NCBI GenBank assembly: GCA_045658985.1
Contig: JAZOWC010000052.1
Location: 1-15,530 of the forward strand
Length of the DNA: 15,530 bases
Source of the DNA: RGIG3513 sp045658985
Lineage (GTDB): Bacteria; Bacillota; Clostridia; Oscillospirales; Butyricicoccaceae
Direction: 5' to 3'
Made by a program: the position numbers and the translations under genes. The notes under the pieces are model-generated. The model was not told the origin of the DNA. It made no database searches and saw only the letters and a list, made by a program, of their open reading frames with translations. This document shows, in pieces, positions 7,147-14,446 of the stretch; position 1 is the first letter of the stretch; every line of letters begins with the position of its first letter.

Positions 7147-8541
7147 TTATGCCTCCTTATTGTATGCCTCTACGACTTCGTCTATGCTGCCCTTGTACAG
7201 GAAGTAAGATTCGGGGATATTGTCGTGCATACCCGAAATAATTTCTTTGAAGGAACGGATGGTCTCCTTGAGGGGGACGTACTTGCCCTTGTAGCCGGTG
7301 AACTGCTCAGCAACCTCGAAGGGCTGGCTGAGGAAACGCTGCACCTTTCTGGCGCGGTTGACGGTGATCTTGTCTTCTTCGCTCAGTTCGTCCATACCCA
7401 TGATGGCGATGATGTCCTGCAGCTCTTTGTAGCGCTGGAGGATCTGCTGGACGGCACGTGCGACCTCGTAGTGCTCCTGACCGAGGATCTCGGGTGCAAG
7501 AATACGGGAGGTGGAATCCAGGGGGTCAACTGCGGGGTAGATACCCAGAGATGCAATACCACGGTCAAGAACGGTGGTAGCGTCCAGATGGGAGAAGGTG
7601 GTAGCAGGAGCGGGGTCGGTCAGGTCGTCTGCGGGGACGTAAACAGCCTGAACGGAGGTGATGGAGCCGTGCTTGGGAGAGGTGAAACGATCCTGCAGAG
7701 CGCCCATCTCGGAAGCCAGGGTGGGCTGATAACCAACTGCGGAGGGCATACGGCCCAGCAGTGCGGAAACCTCAGAACCTGCCTGAGTGAAGCGGAAGAT
7801 GTTGTCGATGAACAGCAGAACGTCCTGATGCTTGACATCGCGGAAGTACTCTGCCATGGTCAGACCGGACAGACCGACGCGCATACGTGCTCGGGGGGGT
7901 TCGTTCATCTGACCGTAGACCATTGCGGTCTTGTTGATAACGCCGGACTCGGTCATTTCGCGGTAGAGGTCGTTACCCTCACGGGTACGCTCGCCAACAC
8001 CGGTAAAGACGGAGATACCGCCGTGCTGCTTGGCAACGTTGTTGATAAGCTCCTGAATCAGAACGGTCTTGCCGACGCCTGCGCCGCCGAACAGACCGAT
8101 CTTACCGCCCTTTGCGTAGGGGCAGATCAGGTCAACGACCTTGATACCTGTCTCCAGGATCTCGGTTGCAGGCTGCTGATCCTCATAGCTGGGGGCGGGA
8201 CGGTGGATGGGCCACTTCTCCTCTGTTTTGGGTGCTTCGCCATCGTCGATGGGATCGCCCAGCAGATTGAATACTCGGCCCAGGCACTCTTCGCCAACGG
8301 GAACACGGATAGGCTCACCTGTGTCGGTAGCCTGTGCGCCGCGCTGCAGACCGTCGGTAGATGCCATAGCGATACATCTGACTACGTTGTCGCCGATGTG
8401 CTGTGCAACCTCAGCGGTAATGACTGTATCGCCGAGGGGGATCTCGATAGCGTTGAGCAGTTCGGGAAGCTCGTTATCCGCAAAGCGGATATCCAGAACG
8501 GGGCCGATGATCTGTGTCACGGTTCCGATATGTTTGGACAT
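7147..8541 (-). CDS. atpD: ATP synthase F1 beta subunit (catalytic)
   Basis: Beta holds the catalytic nucleotide sites of F1. With the ATG at 8541 it is 464 residues. That start is preferred because AAAGGAG lies 9 nt before it, whereas the in-frame TTG at 8550 directly abuts the GGAG and would have no spacing. In 464-residue numbering, Walker A G-G-A-G-V-G-K-T is at 152-159, the G-E184-R185 catalytic glutamate/arginine motif follows, Walker B is D-V-L-L-F-I-D-N, and the DELSEED lever is intact at 384-390. The beta signature P-A-V-D-P-L-D-S-T-S-R is present. It lies 29 nt after atpG and is very well conserved. Confidence 0.98.
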   Translation of the reverse strand: MSKHIGTVTQIIGPVLDIRFADNELPELLNAIEIPLGDTVITAEVAQHIGDNVVRCIAMASTDGLQRGAQATDTGEPIRVPVGEECLGRVFNLLGDPIDDGEAPKTEEKWPIHRPAPSYEDQQPATEILETGIKVVDLICPYAKGGKIGLFGGAGVGKTVLIQELINNVAKQHGGISVFTGVGERTREGNDLYREMTESGVINKTAMVYGQMNEPPRARMRVGLSGLTMAEYFRDVKHQDVLLFIDNIFRFTQAGSEVSALLGRMPSAVGYQPTLASEMGALQDRFTSPKHGSITSVQAVYVPADDLTDPAPATTFSHLDATTVLDRGIASLGIYPAVDPLDSTSRILAPEILGQEHYEVARAVQQILQRYKELQDIIAIMGMDELSEEDKITVNRARKVQRFLSQPFEVAEQFTGYKGKYVPLKETIRSFKEIISGMHDNIPESYFLYKGSIDEVVEAYNKEA

Positions 8542-8570
8542 AGGTTTCAACTCCTTTGAATTGATTTCGG

Positions 8571-9425
8571 TCAGGCGTCAGAGCCTGCGACGATCTCGGT
8601 GATCTCCTGAGTAATAGCTGCCTGACGGGCACGGTTGTACTTGAGAGTCAGATCGCCGATCATCTCCTCGGCATTCTGTGTTGCCGAGTCCATAGCGGTA
8701 CGTCTTGCTGCCTGCTCGGCGCAGCGGCTTTCGCACAGAGCGCCGTAGAGCACGCCGCCCAGATATTCGGGAATAACGGCGTCAAATACCTCCTCGGCGT
8801 CGGGCTCATAGACGGTGTCCATGGGCACGCCCTCGCGCTTCTCGGCTTCGGCGGTATGCTCAAGGGGCAGCATTTTCATAGCTGTGGGAGACTGGGAAAG
8901 TACCGAGACAAAATTGGTATATACCACGTGTATCTCACTGTACTGTTTTGCAAGATATGCTTTGGAAACATCCTTGGCGATGGAGAAACAATCACCCACG
9001 GTCAGCACTGCCGCCTCGGCATAGGCCTCGGTATGGCAGGGTACATTGTGGGAGCGGAAATAATCAAGAGCCTTTTTGCCTATAGGCAGGACAACGGCGT
9101 CCTTGCCCTCCATCTGCTGCAGGGAGAGCTTGAGCACGTTGCTGTTGTAGCCGCCTGCCAGACCTCTGTCACCTGCGATAACGATGAACAGAGCCTTGCT
9201 CTCAGCCTGAGGCTTGAGATAGGGGGAAGAAAAGTCACGGTTGTTTGCAACAATATCCGAGATAGTGCCGTAAAGGATCTCAAAATAGGGGCGGGAAGCA
9301 AGAACACGGTTCTGAGCCTGGCGCAGCTTGGAAGCCGCCACCATCTCCATAGCCTTGGTGATCTGCTTGGTGCTCTCCATGCTTCGGATACGGTTCTTAA
9401 TATCCTTGGTGGAAACGCCGGCCAT
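8571..9425 (-). CDS. atpG: ATP synthase F1 gamma subunit
   Basis: This 284-residue rotor shaft turns inside the alpha3-beta3 ring. The N-terminal coiled-coil helix carries the family block I-R-S-M-E-S-T-K-Q-I-T-K-A-M-E-M-V-A-A-S-K (written here in single spaced residues), and the C-terminal helix carries the M-D-S-A-T-Q-N-A and Y-N-R-A-R-Q-A-A-I-T-Q-E-I motifs. The Rossmann-like middle includes G-D-R-G-L-A-G-G-Y-N. The ATG at 9425 has AAAGGAG upstream, within the 19-nt gap after atpA. The length is normal. Confidence 0.97.
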   Translation of the reverse strand: MAGVSTKDIKNRIRSMESTKQITKAMEMVAASKLRQAQNRVLASRPYFEILYGTISDIVANNRDFSSPYLKPQAESKALFIVIAGDRGLAGGYNSNVLKLSLQQMEGKDAVVLPIGKKALDYFRSHNVPCHTEAYAEAAVLTVGDCFSIAKDVSKAYLAKQYSEIHVVYTNFVSVLSQSPTAMKMLPLEHTAEAEKREGVPMDTVYEPDAEEVFDAVIPEYLGGVLYGALCESRCAEQAARRTAMDSATQNAEEMIGDLTLKYNRARQAAITQEITEIVAGSDA

Positions 9426-9444
9426 AACTCACACTCCTTTTTGC

Positions 9445-10959
9445 TCAGTTTGCGCTTGCAAATCTGGAGGTAAGTTCTGTCAGTGCATCCTTGATAGCCT
9501 GCTCGGCAGCTGCATCCAGAGCACCGGTGGTGCGGATAGCCTCGAGAGCGTCGGCTTTGTAATCGTCCATGTACTCAAACAGCTGCTTCTCAAACTCGGC
9601 GACCTGATCCAGAGCAACGTCCTTGAGGAAGCCGTTGACAACGGCGTAGATGATGCAGACCTGATGTGCAACGTCTACGGGAGCGTTGTTCTTCTGCTTG
9701 AGAACTTCAACTATACGTGCGCCCAGAGCCAGACGGGCTTTGGTATCGGCGTCCAGATCGGAGCCGAACTGAGCAAAGCTCTGCAGCTCGCGGTACTGGG
9801 AGTAGAGGAGCTTGAGGGAGCCGGAAACCTTCTTCATAGCCTTGATCTGAGCGTTACCGCCGACTCGGGAAACCGAGATACCGGGGTTAACAGCGGGCAT
9901 AACGCCCGAGTTGAACAGCTCGGATTCGAGGAAGATCTGTCCGTCGGTGATGGAGATGACGTTGGTGGGGATGTATGCGGAAACGTCACCTGCCTGAGTC
10001 TCAATGATGGGCAGAGCGGTCAGAGAGCCGCCGCCTTTTGCTGCATTGAGGTGAGCTGCGCGCTCGAGCAGACGGGAGTGCAGATAGAAGACGTCGCCGG
10101 GGTATGCCTCACGTCCGGGAGGACGGCGGATAAGCAGCGAAATTGCACGGTATGCAACAGCGTGCTTGGACAGGTCGTCGTAGATGACCAGGACGTCCTT
10201 GCCCTGTGCCATAAAGTACTCGCCCATGGTGCAGCCGGTGTAGGGAGCGATGTACTGCATGGGAGCCAGCTCGGATGCGGTTGCGGATACGACGATGGTG
10301 TAATCCATAGCGCCGCCTGCTTCCAGATTGCTGACTATCTGAGCGACGGTAGAACGCTTCTGACCGATTGCAACGTAGATACAGATAACGTCCTTGCCCT
10401 TCTGGTTGAGGATGGTGTCGGTGGCCAGGGTGGTCTTACCGGTCTGGCGGTCACCGATGATCAGCTCACGCTGACCTCTGCCGATGGGTATCATGGGGTC
10501 GATAGCCTTGATACCGGTCTGGAGAGGAACGTTAACGGGCTCACGGTCGATGATGCCGGGAGCGGGGCTCTCGATGGGACGGAAGCCGTCGTTCTCGATA
10601 GTGCCCTTGCCGTCGATGGGTGCGCCCAGTGCGTTGACAACGCGGCCGATGAGGCCCTGTCCAACGGGAACGGACACTACTCGGCCCGTACGCTTGACTG
10701 TGTCACCCTCTTTAATGCCGTTATCAGTACCCAGAATAACGACCGAAACGGTGTCTTCTTCCAGGTTCTGTGCCATGCCGAACTCGCCGTTGGGGAACTC
10801 GACAAGCTCGCCGGCCATACACTTGGTCAGACCGGAAACACGGGCAATACCGTCACCGACGATAATAACGGTGCCGGTCTCGGATGTCTCGAGCTTTGCC
10901 TCGTAGTTCTTGATCTGACTGCGGATTATTTTTGTTATTTCTTCGGGTCTAAGTTCCAT
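9445..10959 (-). CDS. atpA: ATP synthase F1 alpha subunit
   Basis: The 504-residue alpha subunit carries the non-catalytic nucleotide sites and supplies the arginine finger to beta. Walker A is G-D-R-Q-T-G-K-T (169-176), Walker B lies in D-V-L-V-I-Y-D-D (255-262), and the signature P-A-V-N-P-G-I-S-V-S-R places the arginine finger at R365. The N-terminal crown domain begins at the ATG at 10959, with AGGGA about 6 nt upstream inside the 18-nt gap after atpH. Next to the AAAGGAG sites of its neighbours this ribosome-binding site is modest. Confidence 0.98.
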   Translation of the reverse strand: MELRPEEITKIIRSQIKNYEAKLETSETGTVIIVGDGIARVSGLTKCMAGELVEFPNGEFGMAQNLEEDTVSVVILGTDNGIKEGDTVKRTGRVVSVPVGQGLIGRVVNALGAPIDGKGTIENDGFRPIESPAPGIIDREPVNVPLQTGIKAIDPMIPIGRGQRELIIGDRQTGKTTLATDTILNQKGKDVICIYVAIGQKRSTVAQIVSNLEAGGAMDYTIVVSATASELAPMQYIAPYTGCTMGEYFMAQGKDVLVIYDDLSKHAVAYRAISLLIRRPPGREAYPGDVFYLHSRLLERAAHLNAAKGGGSLTALPIIETQAGDVSAYIPTNVISITDGQIFLESELFNSGVMPAVNPGISVSRVGGNAQIKAMKKVSGSLKLLYSQYRELQSFAQFGSDLDADTKARLALGARIVEVLKQKNNAPVDVAHQVCIIYAVVNGFLKDVALDQVAEFEKQLFEYMDDYKADALEAIRTTGALDAAAEQAIKDALTELTSRFASAN

Positions 10960-10977
10960 ATTGTCCCTGCTTTCTCA

Positions 10978-11517
10978 TCAGAGTACTGTGTTTTTCAGAA
11001 TCGAACGGATATCCTCCAGACGGTGACGAACGGTACCGTCTACGCTCTTGCCGTCGAAGTCCAGGCGCACGCCGCCCAGAACGTCGGGATCGACCTTGCA
11101 GACCAGATCGACTGTCTTGTCTGTGATCGCGGATATCTTGTCGCTGAGCTTTTTAGCAAGCTCGTCGGACAGAGGCAGCTTGGTCACTGCGGTGACGGTG
11201 AGGATGCCGTTGTCCTGATTATACTGCTGCCTGAAGTATGCACAGCAGTCGGTAAAATGCTTGATATAACCCTTTTCCGTAAGGATCTTGACAAAGTTGA
11301 GCACATAGGGATGTACGCTTGCTCTCAGGCAGGTGTCAACCACCTGTACGCGCTCCTGCTTGGGGATAGAGGGTGTCTGCAGCAGGCGGACAAAATCTCC
11401 GTTCTGCGCAAACAGCTCACCCACGACACCAAGCTGGGCAAGGAGTTCGGCGCTCAGGCCTTCGTCCTTGGCAAGCTCATACAGTGCCTGTCCGTAGGTG
11501 GTGGCTATTTCTGTCAT
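10978..11517 (-). CDS. atpH: ATP synthase F1 delta subunit (peripheral-stalk OSCP type)
   Basis: Delta (179 residues) joins the b-subunit stalk to the top of the alpha subunits. The N-terminal helical bundle begins T-T-Y-G-Q-A-L-Y-E-L-A, typical of the family. The C-terminal region contains V-D-P-D-V-L-G-G-V-R-L, matching the conserved D-P-x-L-x-G-G motif, and ends in the usual R-L-E-D-I-R pattern. The start ATG overlaps the atpF stop as ATGA, so the two stalk subunits are probably translationally coupled. The order b-delta-alpha is the standard bacterial arrangement. Confidence 0.95.
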   Translation of the reverse strand: MTEIATTYGQALYELAKDEGLSAELLAQLGVVGELFAQNGDFVRLLQTPSIPKQERVQVVDTCLRASVHPYVLNFVKILTEKGYIKHFTDCCAYFRQQYNQDNGILTVTAVTKLPLSDELAKKLSDKISAITDKTVDLVCKVDPDVLGGVRLDFDGKSVDGTVRHRLEDIRSILKNTVL

Positions 11518-12023
11518 AATGCGTCACCGAGACCTTCGATAAACCTGTTGACCAGAGCTTCCTGATCTTTTTCGTCTATCTGACGCTCAACAACCTTTTC
11601 TGCGATAGCCATAGCGATACCGGAGATCTCGTCCTTGGCCTGATTGAGGGCGGCCTTCTTCTCCTTGGCGATATCGGCTGCGGCCTTTTCCTTGATCTGC
11701 GCAGCTTCGTTCTTTGCCTGACCGATGATCTCCTCGGAGCGCTTCTCGGCGGTCTTCTGCGCATGGGAAATGATTTCGCTTGCTTCTTCGCGGGCTTTCT
11801 TCATGTTCTCTTCGTAGGTCTTTTTGATCTCAACAGCTTCGGCACGGGCGGCCTTGGCATCAGCGATCTCCTGATCGGCAGCGACGCGGCGCTGATCGAG
11901 GATGGCGAGAACCTTGCTCAAAAAGAACTTCTTGACCACGTACATCTGGATGAAAAGGTTACAAATGGTAACTATTAACGTGGCGGGTTCGACCGCCACA
12001 AGGGACTGATAAAGTTCGTTCAT
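11514..12023 (-). CDS. atpF: ATP synthase Fo b subunit
   Basis: This 169-residue protein has one N-terminal membrane helix (about 13-33, with the F-x-x-K-V-L exit) followed by a long Ala/Glu/Lys/Arg-rich coiled coil (about 40-145), the stator that reaches up to F1. A short amphipathic C-terminus contacts delta. The ATG at 12023 follows GGAAGG. That ribosome-binding site is weaker than that of atpE and is partly overlapped by the 3' arm of an upstream hairpin. It is 50 nt downstream of atpE and overlaps atpH by 4 nt. Confidence 0.95.
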   Translation of the reverse strand: MNELYQSLVAVEPATLIVTICNLFIQMYVVKKFFLSKVLAILDQRRVAADQEIADAKAARAEAVEIKKTYEENMKKAREEASEIISHAQKTAEKRSEEIIGQAKNEAAQIKEKAAADIAKEKKAALNQAKDEISGIAMAIAEKVVERQIDEKDQEALVNRFIEGLGDAL

Positions 12024-12036
12024 TGTTACTCTTCCT

Positions 12037-12071
12037 TCCGACGTAGTTTAATGATTGGTTAAACGGTCGGA
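12037..12071 (-). promoter_or_regulatory. Intercistronic hairpin between atpE and atpF
   Basis: On the transcript a two-part stem forms. TCCGAC pairs with GTCGGA (outer 6 bp), and GTTTAA pairs with TTAAAC (inner 6 bp), with a 7-nt loop and small asymmetric internal bulges. Its 3' arm ends in the GGA that also begins the atpF Shine-Dalgarno GGAAGG. It starts only 3 nt after the atpE stop. It could protect the atpE 3' end or lower atpF translation, helping the many-c/two-b stoichiometry. The structure is seen; the function is inferred. Confidence 0.5.
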
Positions 12072-12073
12072 TA

Positions 12074-12352
12074 TTAGCCGAGGAACTTCATGAACTGGCC
12101 GGGTGCAAAGAACAGGAGCAGCAGACCGGTAACGAAGCCGTAAATACCGGTGGTCTCGGACAGTGCGATACCCAGAATCATTGTGCTGGTAACGTCGCCC
12201 TTTGCTTCGGGGTTGCGGCCGATAACTTCACAAGCGCGAGCTGCGCAGTTTCCTTCACCGATACCGGGGCCGATACCTGCGATAAGTGCCAGACCTGCGC
12301 CGATGCCGCAGCCTGCCAGAGCGATACCCTTTGCTAAAACCTGATGATCCAT
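12074..12352 (-). CDS. atpE: ATP synthase Fo c subunit, predicted Na+-binding, two-carboxylate type
   Basis: This 92-residue two-helix hairpin builds the rotor ring. The loop R-N-P-E-A-K is conserved. In helix 2 the ion site reads S-E66-T67-T68-G-I-Y71, the sodium ligand pattern (E, S/T, T, Y). In helix 1 the position that is Gln32 in Ilyobacter tartaricus is glutamate here (E33, in G-P-G-I-G-E-G). A paired Glu arrangement is the two-carboxylate motif described for the Fusobacterium nucleatum Na+ ring. The ATG follows a perfect AGGAGG and an A/T-rich upstream stretch, suiting the high copy number of c. Na+ coupling is predicted from residues, not shown. Confidence 0.96.
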   Translation of the reverse strand: MDHQVLAKGIALAGCGIGAGLALIAGIGPGIGEGNCAARACEVIGRNPEAKGDVTSTMILGIALSETTGIYGFVTGLLLLFFAPGQFMKFLG

Positions 12353-12411
12353 TGATAAATCCTCCTAAAATATATTATTTTTTAATTTAGAGTACGGTTT
12401 TGTGTTTCTGC

Positions 12412-13299
12412 TCAGTCACCTGCTGCCTGCTTGATGAACAGGGTGGTCAGGGTGCAGAAGATGAATGCCTGGATACAGCCGCCGAACCAGTCGAAGTATG
12501 CGCCGGTGACTGCGGGGATACCGATTGCCATGTAGGGGATGTCGCCGAAGAATCCGCCGAGGCTGTATGCGAAGGAGAACAGACCCAGCAGGCCTACGAT
12601 GATGCCGAGGACAAAGAAGAGTGTCTTTTTCTTCTTCTTTGCGATGACTGCCACACCAACACCTGCCAGCACAAAGACGATGCCGACGATGTAGCTGCTG
12701 CTCAGAGCGCCCATGAGCGCGTGAGTTGCACCGGTCAGTGCGCCGTAGATCAGCGCGCTGATGACCGTACCCGACAGAATGTTGCCGAAATGACGGCAGG
12801 CCATGCTGACAGGGGTAAAGCACTCAGCCATAACGTTGATGGGTGCCAGAACAAAGAGAGGATCGAGGAAGCCTTTGAGATATCCGCCTAACCCTGCGGA
12901 CTTGATCTTGTGGTATGTGATGATCACAAAGACCACGAGTGCCCAGCCAAGCTCGGTCATCAGGTCGGCCGTGGGGCTCCAGAATCCCAGAACGCTGATG
13001 GTGTTCGAGATAACGCTTGTCACAAAAATAGTACCGACCAGAGGGATGTACTTGTCAAAGTTGGGGCCCATATTTCCGTGGACAAACTTGACCAGAGAGG
13101 TAACAGCCATCTCGGCCACAGCCTGCTTGCGGGAAATACCGTAGACCTTGAGCTTTGAACCGAGCCAGATGCACAGAGCGGAAATGATGATCATAACCAC
13201 CCAGCTCATCAGCACCGTCTGGGTAATGTTGATCTTGCCCAGCAGGGGTACGTTCTCGATAGTCCAGATTATTCTTGCGCCGTTGATTGATATATCCAT
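12412..13299 (-). CDS. atpB: ATP synthase Fo a subunit, with extra membrane segment
   Basis: Subunit a forms the ion half-channels next to the c-ring. The essential arginine is R169 in C-R-H-F-G-N-I-L-S-G, and the end carries the Q277-A-F-I-F signature of the last helix. At 295 residues it is longer than the usual 220-270. The extra length lies between these motifs: about 95 residues instead of roughly 45. It includes a hydrophobic run (203-220), five consecutive lysines (221-225) and a second hydrophobic run (226-246), which looks like an added transmembrane hairpin with a cytoplasmic Lys turn. The ATG follows GGTGAGGTGAG. It is 23 nt after atpI. Confidence 0.95.
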   Translation of the reverse strand: MDISINGARIIWTIENVPLLGKINITQTVLMSWVVMIIISALCIWLGSKLKVYGISRKQAVAEMAVTSLVKFVHGNMGPNFDKYIPLVGTIFVTSVISNTISVLGFWSPTADLMTELGWALVVFVIITYHKIKSAGLGGYLKGFLDPLFVLAPINVMAECFTPVSMACRHFGNILSGTVISALIYGALTGATHALMGALSSSYIVGIVFVLAGVGVAVIAKKKKKTLFFVLGIIVGLLGLFSFAYSLGGFFGDIPYMAIGIPAVTGAYFDWFGGCIQAFIFCTLTTLFIKQAAGD

Positions 13300-13322
13300 T
13301 TGTTTCTCACCTCACCCGTATA

Positions 13323-13802
13323 TCAAACTTCAAACGTTTCTTTTTTATCTTCTTCGGTTTCGCGTTCGCTCTCGGGAACGTCGCTGTTCTTGCGCTCGCT
13401 GGGTGTGACCAGCTTGCCCATGCGCTGGAGAGCCATAATGATTATCGTGGGATAAAGCAGGGGAACGCCTGCGGCAATAACGTTGATAAAGGGGATAAAG
13501 AAGGCTGCAACCACCCAGCCGGCCTGAATGAGCAGACGGATGTTGTAGCTGAGCTGCATACGGCCCTTCATGACCTTCTGATCCTGAGTGTCGGCGGCGC
13601 GCTGAATGGCAAGGCAGAGGATGGTGAAGCTCAGCACGGTGATGACAATGCCGCCCACGGTACCGATGACGGTGGGGTAGAAGCGGTCGACCACCTTGAA
13701 AAGCCACAGAACCAAAAATACTACCGTCTGTGCGGCACCAAGCAGAACCGAGCCTTTGGCCATACGCTTGATCTCGTATACGGATGCTTTTTGAAGTTTC
13801 AT
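13323..13802 (-). CDS. atpI: ATP synthase subunit I (AtpI-like membrane protein)
   Basis: A 159-residue protein with four likely membrane helices (about 17-37, 43-67, 88-106, 107-127) and a charged, Glu/Lys/Arg-rich C-terminal tail. Position directly before atpB and overall topology fit AtpI/UncI, a c-ring assembly factor and possible Mg2+ transporter in relatives; sequence similarity alone is weak. The ATG at 13802 has AAAGGAG 8 nt upstream. A longer in-frame reading to 13883 adds 27 residues encoded by the neighbouring hairpin array and has no such site, so it is rejected. The tail has no obvious motif. Confidence 0.75.
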   Translation of the reverse strand: MKLQKASVYEIKRMAKGSVLLGAAQTVVFLVLWLFKVVDRFYPTVIGTVGGIVITVLSFTILCLAIQRAADTQDQKVMKGRMQLSYNIRLLIQAGWVVAAFFIPFINVIAAGVPLLYPTIIIMALQRMGKLVTPSERKNSDVPESERETEEDKKETFEV

Positions 13803-13838
13803 AACGGATGCTCCTTTGGATAATTGGGAATGGGCCCT

Positions 13839-14029
13839 TATTTTTGGCTCAGCCAAAAATATATCGAATGGGCGAAAGCCCATATATCGAGTTCACGGCA
13901 GTGAACATATCGAGCCGCTTGCGGTATATCGACAAAAGCCGTCGATATTCGCCTGCCGGCGATCGATATATTGCTGCGCAATTCGATATGTTTGTCGCTT
14001 GCGCAACAAACTCGATATATGCTGCGCAT
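13839..14029. repeat. Mirror-symmetric array of nine hairpins with an invariant 7-nt linker
   Basis: Nine short inverted repeats are separated by eight identical-or-complementary linkers. ATATCGA occurs at 13861, 13884, 13907 and 13926; TCGATAT occurs at 13942, 13963, 13983 and 14012. Stems differ. U1 is TATTTTTGGCT/AGCCAAAAATA; U2 is ATGGGC-GAAA-GCCCAT; U3 is GTTCAC-GGCA-GTGAAC; U4 is GCCG-CTTG-CGGT. U5 is the centre, where C-AAAAGCC-G is closed by the two middle linkers. U6 is TCGCC-TGCC-GGCGA; U7 is ATTGC-TGC-GCAAT; U8 is GTTTGT/ACAAAC; U9 is ATGC-TGC-GCAT. Left linkers can also pair with right linkers in order, stacking four 7-bp helices with hairpins branching on both sides. It fills most of the atpZ-atpI gap. 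Confidence 0.9.
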
Positions 14030-14033
14030 AAGA

Positions 14034-14309
14034 TTATCTGTGTTCATTAAATGAAATCGGCTTTACTTTCGGTTTTTCGCCGCTTGCTTCTTCGGCGTCC
14101 CGTCTGAGGGAGCGGATGCAGCTTTTGGCGGTGCTGACGGATATAAGCAGTCCAAGCAAGCCAAAGGGCAGCAGAGTCCACATGCTCCAGTCAAGCTTCT
14201 GCTGAAGCCATACACCCAGCAGCAAAAAGGCGCATATGGGAAAAAGCACCGACAGACCGAACTGTGTTACCCACAAAATCAGCGAAAAAAACTTGAAATC
14301 GTATTTCAT
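14034..14309 (-). CDS. atpZ: AtpZ/AtpI-family small membrane protein
   Basis: A 91-residue protein with two membrane helices (about 8-35 and 43-63) and a basic/acidic C-terminal tail. The Q-F-G-L-S-V-L-F-P and G-V-W-L-Q-Q-K-L-D segments match the pattern of the AtpZ/ATPase_gene1 family, which precedes Fo genes in many Firmicutes and is linked to Mg2+/Ca2+ transport and c-ring assembly. The ATG at 14309 is chosen because GGTGATC, complementary to the 16S 3' end, lies just upstream and the promoter start falls near 14338. The in-frame TTG at 14339 would sit at or before the transcription start. First gene of the ATP synthase operon. Confidence 0.75.
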   Translation of the reverse strand: MKYDFKFFSLILWVTQFGLSVLFPICAFLLLGVWLQQKLDWSMWTLLPFGLLGLLISVSTAKSCIRSLRRDAEEASGEKPKVKPISFNEHR

Positions 14310-14344
14310 CCGATCACCCGAAAAAAGTTCCAAAATCAAAGTCT

Positions 14345-14373
14345 ATTTTACCATACTTCTAATAATTATTCAA
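14345..14373 (-). promoter_or_regulatory. Sigma-A-type promoter of the ATP synthase operon (extended -10)
   Basis: On the minus strand, -35 TTGAAT (14368-14373), a 17-nt spacer and -10 TAAAAT (14345-14350) are seen, with TGG directly before the -10 forming a TGn extension. The predicted start is near 14338, giving a leader of about 28 nt to the atpZ ATG. No terminator separates it from the upstream folate gene, so some read-through is possible. Confidence 0.75.
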
Positions 14374-14446
14374 CTCTTTATCACGGCAAAGAATCGGCAA
14401 AAAAGATAAAAAGTGATATTCTTAACGGTTTTTTGATGGCTTTGTG

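Noticed and set aside
8542..8550. TTG start of atpD three codons upstream
   Set aside because: It directly abuts GGAG with no spacing, while the ATG at 8541 is 9 nt away from it and gives the standard N-terminus.
9328..11565. Plus-strand open frame (745 codons) opposite atpA/atpH, and similar long frames opposite atpD and pyrC
   Set aside because: Antisense to well-identified ATP synthase and pyr genes; caused by codon bias removing stops in the complementary frame.
13803..13883. 27-residue N-terminal extension of AtpI
   Set aside because: It is translated from the hairpin array; a strong AAAGGAG precedes the internal ATG at 13802.
13839..14029. CRISPR array or tandem repeat
   Set aside because: Only the 7-nt linkers are constant. 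The units are short self-complementary stems of varying length, and linker orientation flips at the centre, unlike direct repeats with spacers. No cas genes.
13838..14047. 69-codon minus-strand frame across the hairpin array, overlapping the end of atpZ
   Set aside because: It is made of the palindromic linkers and stems (repeated I-Y/D-I patterns), with no start signal; array structure explains it better.
14310..14339. TTG start giving a 101-residue AtpZ-like protein
   Set aside because: It coincides with the predicted transcription start (about 14338) and lacks a ribosome-binding site.
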